Source: CASQEL01 sp036655975 (GTDB lineage Bacteria > Desulfobacterota > Desulfovibrionia > Desulfovibrionales > Desulfovibrionaceae). From it: DNA of 15,661 bases. Below are positions 1 to 5,278 of this stretch, in pieces. The translations under genes and the position numbers were made by a program. Position 1 is the first letter of the stretch, and every line of letters begins with the position of its first letter. The notes under the pieces were generated by a model, which saw nothing but the letters and a program-made list of their open reading frames with translations, searched no databases and was not told the origin of the DNA. The stretch is from positions 1 to 15,661 of the forward strand of contig JAVVPD010000049.1 of assembly GCA_036655975.1 (NCBI GenBank), in the 5' to 3' direction.

Positions 1-1730
1 AGGGGCAGATCAAAGTGAAATTTGCCGTCTGGTGTAAGATATTTTCCTTCGCGAAAATGGCAGCCTGTCAATTCCGCAGCGTTGTTTTCATACAAAGGCC
101 AGACAAGTCCGTCGGGGGACTGACGCAGGCGTTCGAGGGTCATGCCATGCCATGAGGGGATACGTGTGCGACACATTTCATACAAATCTGCCGGCTTTTC
201 AAAGTGTGGATAGGTTTCCGGCGCAATGGCGCGGCCAAGGTCGCGGTAGAATTGCCAGCACGGTACGCAGTCGCCCGGTGCTGCCACAATTTTTTCACGC
301 CACTCCACCTGCTTTTCCATGGCGTAGTGTGAGCCTTCGCTTTCCGTGCCAAAGGTGGCGGGAATGAACAAGGTAGCCACGTCCATTTCTTCCGTCATAA
401 AAAAGCCCCGATGCACAACAAGGGGTACTTTTTTGATGGCTTCGGCAACATTTTTTGCGTCAGGATAGCGTCTGTAGCTGGAATTAAGAAAAAGAACATC
501 AATAGAGCCTTTTTTCATAGCCGCAGTGAGCCGACGGAAATTGACACTTTTGCCCTTGGCCTTGCCACAGAGCATGTCTACAAATTCAGTACCACCTTCC
601 GGCTTTCCTCCTTGCATATTCAGGATGCCGCATCCTTTGCCGATCATATTTCCGGTCAAAACTTGTAGGGACGTGATGGCGCGTACCGTTGTCATCCCAT
701 TGGTATAGCGGGAAAGCGCTCCTCCCATCCATACGATGGTGGAAGAACTTTGCGCTAATGTGGCATAAAAAGCGTGAATAGCATCTTCAGCAATGCCCGT
801 AGCGGCACTCACAGCGGGTATTGTCCACGGTTCGGCATATTGCTGTAATTTGTCCACCCCGGTGCTTGTGGCAGCCAATGCGGCGGCGTCATAGGCACCG
901 GTCTCCAGTACAAAGTGGATGGCCCCCAAGGCCAGCGCACCGTCCGTACCGGGTATGGGCATAAGTTGGCGTGAACACCATTGGCTGGTGCGGGTTTTGC
1001 GGCAATCAATATAAATCATTTCCACGCCTTTTTCCTGTGCTTTCATGAGCCAGCGCGTGTAGGGCGGATAGAGTTCCGTAATATTCGCGCCCCAGATTAC
1101 CAGAGTTTTGCAATTGCAAACTTCATCAACGGTCGTGGAGGACGCGCCAGAACCAAGGAGCATACCCTGTGTTTGTGCGGAAGTGCTGATACACACTTCA
1201 CCCGGAGGCATGATATTGACGCAGCCCGCAGTACGCATGGTCATCAGGGCGGTGAGCTCACTTTCACGACAGTCCCAAAGGGGTTCGGTCATTGCCAAAT
1301 GTTCGCCAATGCTTTCGCCATAGCGAGTACGCAAGGCCAACAGCGTGTCCGCCACAATGCTTACGGCTTGGCTATAGCTGATTTCTTGCCACCCTTGTGC
1401 CGTGCGGCGCATGGCTTTGGTCAGGCGGTGGGGGCTGTTCATAAGGTCAATGACAGAAAGTCCCTTGGGGCACATAGCACCGCCTGTCCAGCGATTGCCC
1501 GTATCCCCAATGATGGTGCGGATGCGGTCACCTTGAGGCGTGCTTTCTACAAGAGCATGATAGGTGCAGCGGGTTTGGCAAAAAGGGCAGAATCCTTTAA
1601 TTTTTCGCACCGCCATGTCAGGCTTGCGTGCGGGGGGGGCGGCCTGTGCGGAAAAGGGAAGCGCAAGAGTGCTGGAAGCTGCTATTTTTAGAAAAGACCG
1701 ACGAGAGCAGGAAAAATGTGTGTGTGACAT
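1..1730 (-). CDS. Tat-exported molybdopterin oxidoreductase, catalytic subunit (3' end outside window)
   Basis: The frame is open without a stop from an ATG at 1730 to the window edge, giving 576 visible residues; the family is usually 650-800, so the C-terminal molybdopterin-dinucleotide-binding part is probably missing. The N-terminus carries a twin-arginine signal (SRRSFLK, R10/R11) followed by a hydrophobic stretch and an AQA-type cleavage site, so the enzyme should act in the periplasm. Cys48, Cys51, Cys55 and Cys87 (Cx2Cx3Cx31C, ending CPKG) form the usual [4Fe-4S] site of the DMSO reductase superfamily. The Mo-ligand position looks like Cys180 (PPGEVCISTS), which is not followed by the His found in formate dehydrogenases. 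This fits thiosulfate/polysulfide reductase-like enzymes better, but the substrate cannot be read. It lies 53 nt downstream of the cytochrome b gene, probably in the same operon. The ribosome binding site is weak. No FeS (PhsB/FdnH-type) subunit gene lies between the two; it could lie beyond the edge. Confidence 0.9.
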   Translation of the reverse strand, partial: MSHTHFSCSRRSFLKIAASSTLALPFSAQAAPPARKPDMAVRKIKGFCPFCQTRCTYHALVESTPQGDRIRTIIGDTGNRWTGGAMCPKGLSVIDLMNSPHRLTKAMRRTAQGWQEISYSQAVSIVADTLLALRTRYGESIGEHLAMTEPLWDCRESELTALMTMRTAGCVNIMPPGEVCISTSAQTQGMLLGSGASSTTVDEVCNCKTLVIWGANITELYPPYTRWLMKAQEKGVEMIYIDCRKTRTSQWCSRQLMPIPGTDGALALGAIHFVLETGAYDAAALAATSTGVDKLQQYAEPWTIPAVSAATGIAEDAIHAFYATLAQSSSTIVWMGGALSRYTNGMTTVRAITSLQVLTGNMIGKGCGILNMQGGKPEGGTEFVDMLCGKAKGKSVNFRRLTAAMKKGSIDVLFLNSSYRRYPDAKNVAEAIKKVPLVVHRGFFMTEEMDVATLFIPATFGTESEGSHYAMEKQVEWREKIVAAPGDCVPCWQFYRDLGRAIAPETYPHFEKPADLYEMCRTRIPSWHGMTLERLRQSPDGLVWPLYENNAAELTGCHFREGKYLTPDGKFHFDLP

Positions 1731-1783
1731 AATTTTACCCAAGGGAAAAAGGACTTCAATGAATATCTAGAGCCGTTCATGCT

Positions 1784-2482
1784 TTAGTTGATACGACCGT
1801 CGCGTTTTAATTCCGCATACCACAACGGGTTGTGATGACGGATAAAATTTTCAGGTACAAAACCGTGCACCATGGAGAGGAGAGCGGGTTTTTCACCGGG
1901 GGCCAGTGCCGCCATATAAATATGCACAGGAAGAGCGACTCCCATGCAACCCGCAGCGATAAAATGCACCAAAATGGCCCACTGTATCCAAGAGCTTTCC
2001 TCTATGGCGGGGCTGCACAACAGGACAATACCGCTGAGAATAAGTATCACCGAAGCACTTACAGCAAGAATAGCCACATATTTTTGACCCGCATTGTAAA
2101 AGCCTTGTGGTGGGAGTTCCCCAGAAATATGCAGACGGCGCAACAGCGTTGGCCCTAGTATCAGCGTTAGGGCCTTGCGCCAACACCAGAGGGCATCCTG
2201 TGCTGGGGAAAGCCGAAAAATTTCACGCAAAAAGGGTAAGGAGACAGTGCGGGCTGCGTAGAGCGCGCCTATTCCGCAGACTGCCGCCCAGAGGACGCCG
2301 ATGCTTTGATGCAGATGAAGTATCGGTGCCTCTCCCCAGAGGGCAGGCCACCATGCGCCAACAGGTTGTGTTTCTGGATTGTCCAAGAGGGCAAAGCCGG
2401 AGGCTAACAAAAATACCCAGCAAGCGGCATTGAACCAATGTAAAAATAGGGCTATTGTTGTATGACGGCGGATAAGTAACAC
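1784..2482 (-). CDS. FdnI/PhsC-like cytochrome b membrane subunit
   Basis: This is a four-helix b-type cytochrome of the kind that links periplasmic molybdoenzymes and hydrogenases to the quinone pool. The protein is 232 residues from a GTG at 2482, chosen because an AGGAGG lies 4 nt upstream; a GTG at 2527 would add 15 unconvincing residues. Candidate haem ligands are His15 in the first helix (FLHW), His56/His58 (HLHQ) and the pair His173/His187. The 14-residue spacing of that last pair matches the E. coli FdnI pattern as I know it. The C-terminus (HHNPLWYAELK) resembles the cytoplasmic tail of FdnI/FdoI (HHPRWYRE). It sits between the UGSC-like gene and the Mo enzyme gene and is probably the Mo enzyme's membrane anchor and electron-transfer partner. 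Whether it oxidises or reduces quinone is not determined. Confidence 0.88.
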   Translation of the reverse strand: MLLIRRHTTIALFLHWFNAACWVFLLASGFALLDNPETQPVGAWWPALWGEAPILHLHQSIGVLWAAVCGIGALYAARTVSLPFLREIFRLSPAQDALWCWRKALTLILGPTLLRRLHISGELPPQGFYNAGQKYVAILAVSASVILILSGIVLLCSPAIEESSWIQWAILVHFIAAGCMGVALPVHIYMAALAPGEKPALLSMVHGFVPENFIRHHNPLWYAELKRDGRIN

Positions 2483-2538
2483 GTGTCCTCCTAAAGATAG
2501 GGCCGCATCAAGGGCGACTGTTCTCACATATACGCGCT

Positions 2539-3171
2539 TCAGGGTTTATCGGGGAAAAGTGCGTAAAATTCTTTAAATAGGAGTGCGGCTTTGGCCCGCA
2601 CTTTTTCTGCACTGAGGATAGCTATGGGGTGTGGCACGGCCAGTGCTGTCAGCGGAGGTACCCGCATATTTTGACAGACATTGGCATATGTTTTGTAAAA
2701 GGGTTGGGTCACTAAGGCCACCGTGGGAATATTTTGCATTTCCAGTAGGGCCGTTTCAACAGCCATCCATGCGGCACACACGCGGCAGTCACCCGTGGCA
2801 AAAATAACAAGACCAGGCTGAAGGGCGCGTATTTCGTGCGTGGCAAGTTCTGCCTCCTCCATCGTATGCGGGACGCCAAAAAATTTTAGTGGCTTTCCCC
2901 CTGTGGTAATAAAGCGGACGCTCGGTACTTTTTTGCGGAGTAATGCGGCAAAATCGCACAGTAAAATATCTCCATTATGTTTACCGTTCCAGATAAGCAG
3001 GACAGGCACATTGTGCAAAGAGCTTGGGAAGGGTGCTTTGCTGTATATGGGGGCTAGGTCACGCCATAGAAAAAGAGCATTCCAGTCATCGCTCGCTGCG
3101 GAAGCTGTATACGGCCATAAGCATACCATGAGCGCTATGATGGACAGGCAGCGAAACAGAATGTGCTTCAT
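2539..3171 (-). CDS. exported UGSC-family-like protein with CRVC motif
   Basis: A 210-residue protein with a signal peptide (hydrophobic residues 4-20, cleavage near TASA at 22-25). The ATG at 3171 is preferred over the in-frame ATG at 3180 because AAAGGAG lies 9 nt upstream of it and directly abuts the other. From residue 54 on it resembles the UGSC (seleno)protein family, related in pattern to glycine reductase component B: a WNGKHNGDILL segment, then GDCRVC (Cys129 and Cys132), then NIPTVALVTQPF, then VPHPI followed by LSAEKVRAKA. In family members I know, the first of the two redox positions can be selenocysteine; here both are Cys. The family members I know of are mostly cytoplasmic, so the signal peptide is unusual. 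It follows the probable selenoprotein gene, separated by a strong hairpin, and ends 56 nt before the cytochrome b start. A thiol redox role in the periplasm is inference; the family identity is recognised by motif only. Confidence 0.72.
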   Translation of the reverse strand: MKHILFRCLSIIALMVCLWPYTASAASDDWNALFLWRDLAPIYSKAPFPSSLHNVPVLLIWNGKHNGDILLCDFAALLRKKVPSVRFITTGGKPLKFFGVPHTMEEAELATHEIRALQPGLVIFATGDCRVCAAWMAVETALLEMQNIPTVALVTQPFYKTYANVCQNMRVPPLTALAVPHPIAILSAEKVRAKAALLFKEFYALFPDKP

Positions 3172-3188
3172 GACGTCCATCTCCTTTG

Positions 3189-3217
3189 CGCGCCACCGGT
3201 ATTTCGCCGGTGGCGCG
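3189..3217 (-). other. intercistronic hairpin before the UGSC-like gene
   Basis: A perfect 11-bp inverted repeat (arms 3189-3199 and 3207-3217, core CGCGCCACCGG) encloses a 7-nt loop. It lies 13 nt after the selenoprotein stop and 1 nt before the AAAGGAG of the next gene. It has no U-tract in the direction of transcription, so it looks more like an mRNA stability/processing or translation-tuning hairpin than a terminator. It could lower expression of the downstream genes relative to the selenoprotein. Confidence 0.7.
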
Positions 3218-3230
3218 GGACGGGCATGTA

Positions 3231-4705
3231 TTATTTAAAGGAATCTTTCCCAGCCAATGTTTCATCATACATCTTGCTATAATAGCGCTTGATGAAATGA
3301 TCAGTGGAGCGGCAGGCTTTACCGATGACAAGGTCAATATGCTTGCCGTCAGCGCGGGTAGCTAAGTTAGGACTTTTTTTACCACCAGCGGTTTCAATGT
3401 GCCATGCTTTAACCTGTTTACCGTCAAATTCGTCAATAACAATAGAGAACTGCTTGTTTGGACCAACAAAAACTTTGTTGGCTTCCCCGTCGAGTACGAT
3501 TTCCTTGGCGTTTTCAACCATGATTTCGTGGGGGAATGTGCAGGTTGCTCAGGTTTCTGGACGGGCTAAAAAGCGGGCATCAACCGCCCAAGGAGACCCG
3601 TCCGTAATTTTGGCCACATCCGTGTACGCCACAAGGGACACCTTACCGTTTGCTACGGGCTTGTCCTGCTTGATATTCAGGTTCAAGGACACGGAGCCGT
3701 CTTTGGACATGGTCCAAAATTGATCGCGTGCCGTCATGGACATGGGCATCCACTGCATGTTTTCAGGGGTTTTAGCGGCAAATGTTTTGCTAACCGTACC
3801 TTTGCCGTCAGAAATTTTCACGGTGACGGCGCCTGTAGGGGTAGCAATTTTTGTCACTTCTATCGTGGCCGTACCGGCCGTGAACTTTTCCCCCACAGCG
3901 TAGCTGCCGACGATAGGCGCATGGGGGAAATGAACACAGCTGAACAGCTATCCGTAGCAATTTCGCGCACTTTTACGCCATCAGCGGAGATGGAGTCTAC
4001 AATGATGTGGGTACGACCAACGCTAGCCACGTTGCTGGCGTAAATCATTTCAGAAAGCTTGTTTTTTGCCGTAGGGGTGGTGTGCCCTAAGGGATCCTTG
4101 CTCTGTTGAGCCAGGCCGCCTTTCGCAATATTTGTCATCAGGGGGCCAGCATAGACGGGGAAGGTCATACCATAGTAGTTCCCCGTGGTTTTCACCAGCT
4201 TGAAAGTGGCACTACCCGCGCCTTCAATGCCGTAGGTATCGGCTTCAATCATGCTCAGTTGCATGCCTCGAGTTTTGTTGGCATTGAGGGGGATGATCTG
4301 ATTTTTTTTGAAGCTCACATTACGCACAACGTCACGGGTGTACTGGTCGGTGATGACGTAGAACATTTTCCCGGCGATGGTAATGGGTTCGGCATCAAAG
4401 GGATGCCAGTTTTCGGAGCGGGCCGTGGTGTACAGACCACCGGCCGGAATGATGATTTTTCCGTCTTTAATGGAGCTTTGCCGAATGACAACACCATCAT
4501 TAATGGTGCGACTGAGGCCAGACAGGGTTTTTTCTTTCTTGTTATTCACAAGACCGGGCATTTTTGCCAGCACAGCGGCGTCCTTAGCCGGAGAGGTCAT
4601 CACGACCGGTCCTTGAGCTGTTGCCTGTGCCGTGCTGCATACCGTCAGCGTCAACATTGTGGCGAGGACGGCTTTGCCCGTAATCCGGAGCAAAGAGCAA
4701 TACAT
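3231..4705 (-). CDS. probable exported selenoprotein with CSAC and UATC motifs (one frameshift, one in-frame UGA)
   Basis: Three consecutive open stretches read as one gene of about 491 residues. The ATG at 4705 has a strong AGGAGG 8 nt upstream and a signal peptide (hydrophobic residues 12-23, cleavage near AQA at 26-28). The first stretch runs in frame to about 3939, where one missing base diverts it. Restoring one base between 3939 and 3938 gives Cys254-Ser-Ala-Cys257 followed by VHFPH and continues in the second stretch. That stretch meets a UGA at 3551-3549 (position 386), after which the same frame reads Ala-Thr-Cys-Thr-Phe-Pro-His and continues 102 more residues to a TAA at 3231. UGA as selenocysteine makes a UxxC redox motif that parallels CSAC, and both are followed by FPH. 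Neither later stretch has a ribosome binding site. The length including the inserted base is 1476 nt, exactly 492 codons. I do not recognise the family. It lies between the ComEA-like and UGSC-like genes. The alternative is a decaying pseudogene with a frameshift and a nonsense codon; the frameshift could also be a sequence error. Confidence 0.7.
3515..3547 (-). other. possible bacterial SECIS-like hairpin just after the UGA
   Basis: Starting one nucleotide after the UGA, CAACC (3547-3543) can pair with GGTTG (3519-3515), and a bulged U allows two more inner pairs (TG with CA). The remaining loop is about 18 nt. The position immediately 3' of the UGA is right for a bacterial SECIS, but the stem is short and the loop large, so this is only a candidate. 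Confidence 0.35.
3549..3551 (-). other. in-frame UGA, probable selenocysteine codon
   Basis: The codon TGA lies in frame between Thr385 and the codons for Ala-Thr-Cys. Reading through gives U-A-T-C, a UxxC arrangement typical of redox-active selenocysteine. Coding continues 102 residues beyond it with soluble, ordinary composition and no new start signal. No selenocysteine biosynthesis gene is in the window to support it directly. Confidence 0.65.
3936..3946 (-). other. 1-nt frameshift within the CSAC motif of the selenoprotein gene
   Basis: The codons TGT TCA GC(-) TGT read Cys-Ser-Ala-Cys if one base is restored after GC at 3939. Without it the frame enters out-of-frame sequence ending about 36 nt past the overlap with the next stretch, whose own upstream frame is closed by TAG at about 3950. 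The simplest repair is GC to GCC. A true deletion, a sequencing error or a recoding event would all look the same from here. Confidence 0.65.
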
Positions 4706-4758
4706 AAGAGTTTACCTCCTGTTGCGGGTCGCGCTTGTTGGGTTTTTTTTACCCGGTA

Positions 4759-4779
4759 CGTCTTCATCCACTGAAGACG
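4759..4779 (-). other. hairpin between the comEA-like and selenoprotein genes
   Basis: A perfect 8-bp inverted repeat (CGTCTTCA at 4759-4766, TGAAGACG at 4772-4779) has a 5-nt loop. It lies in the 108-nt gap upstream of the selenoprotein gene and is followed in transcription direction by an A-rich, not U-rich, stretch. It is therefore not a standard terminator and may be an operator or a processing site. I see no clear sigma-70 promoter in this gap. Confidence 0.5.
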
Positions 4780-4813
4780 CGCGTGATCCAGTTATTCTAT
4801 CTGGAAACGCAGT

Positions 4814-5107
4814 TTAGCAATTGCACTCTGCGCCTTCGATAGCTTCAATCTTGAGCACTTCTTGAATTTTTTTCAGGACATCGGGGGTGACCCCTTTAAC
4901 TTCCAGCAGTTCATCCATTTTTTTTACATCGCCAACATTTTCGCGGTATTCTACAATACCTTTAGCCAGTTCCGGCCCAACGCCGGGTAAGGCGGCCAAT
5001 TCTTTTTCGGTTGCGGTATTAACATTCAACTGATCGGCCGCCATGGCGGGGGCTGTCAGCGCGCAGCACAGTATGAGAACCAGAACGAGAACTTTGAAAA
5101 AATGCAT
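4814..5107 (-). CDS. exported ComEA-like helix-hairpin-helix protein
   Basis: A 97-residue protein: signal peptide (residues 1-23, ending APAMA) followed by one helix-hairpin-helix domain of the ComEA type. The domain is seen in LNVNTATEKELAALPGVGP followed by a second half containing ELLEVKGVTPDVLKKI. Such domains bind DNA non-specifically in competence proteins, and many Gram-negative genomes carry small exported stand-alone versions. The ATG at 5107 has AAAGGAG with 8 nt spacing. Unusually the protein ends in Glu-Cys-Asn-Cys, giving a C-terminal CxC. It is the first gene of the presumed redox cluster, directly downstream of the TTTAC-box array, which is an odd setting for a competence factor. 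Its role there is unknown. Confidence 0.85.
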   Translation of the reverse strand: MHFFKVLVLVLILCCALTAPAMAADQLNVNTATEKELAALPGVGPELAKGIVEYRENVGDVKKMDELLEVKGVTPDVLKKIQEVLKIEAIEGAECNC

Positions 5108-5129
5108 ATACTATTCTCCTTTGCGACAT

Positions 5130-5142
5130 CCGCCAGAGGCGG
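5130..5142 (-). other. small GC hairpin in the comEA-like leader
   Basis: CCGCC and GGCGG arms (5130-5134 and 5138-5142) with a 3-nt loop lie 9 nt upstream of the AAAGGAG of the comEA-like gene. It could be a leader stem affecting translation or mRNA stability. No U-tract follows it. Confidence 0.3.
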
Positions 5143-5244
5143 TGTGGGTATAAAAAAGTGAGAAAACAAAAAATCTGCCCATGTGTGCAGGAACGGCAAC
5201 AGAAATCTGGCTGAACCTAGAAACACATTGACAGAATTTTGTAA

Positions 5245-5278
5245 GTAAAAAATCAGTAAAGTGTAAAATTATTGTAAA
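5245..5278 (-). promoter_or_regulatory. array of four TTTAC boxes, candidate response-regulator operator
   Basis: On the minus strand the sequence reads TTTAC-N6-TTTAC-N2-TTTAC-N6-TTTAC (on the + strand GTAAA at 5245, 5256, 5263 and 5274). The starts are spaced 11, 7 and 11 bp, so each pair is one helical turn apart, as expected for tandem binding of an OmpR-family dimer. The half-site equals the known CpxR box GTAAA-N4-8-GTAAA. The array overlaps the end of the kinase gene and lies about 140 bp upstream of the comEA-like start. I infer that the regulator encoded at 6825-7514 binds here and controls the leftward redox cluster. I could not identify a convincing -35/-10 pair downstream, consistent with an activator-dependent promoter. 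Confidence 0.6.

Noticed and set aside
981..1691. A 236-codon frame on the + strand
   Set aside because: It is antisense to the Mo enzyme, whose motifs (Tat signal, four FeS cysteines) are clear; it has no recognisable domain and no ribosome binding site.
2539..2541. The upstream GTG at 2527 as the cytochrome b start
   Set aside because: The extra 15 residues do not resemble the family, and a strong AGGAGG precedes the GTG at 2482 instead.
3231..3521. A separate 96-residue gene starting at the ATG at 3521
   Set aside because: No ribosome binding site, no signal peptide although all its neighbours are exported, and the frame is continuous with the preceding stretch through the UGA. It is better read as the C-terminal part of the selenoprotein.
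3549..3896. A separate 115-residue gene starting at the GTG at 3896
   Set aside because: No Shine-Dalgarno, no signal peptide, and coding-like sequence with the CVHFPH segment extends upstream of the GTG in this frame to join the first stretch after one base is restored.
5228..5233. A TTGACA on the + strand as a rightward promoter -35 box
   Set aside because: No acceptable -10 at 16-18 bp and no rightward gene follows.
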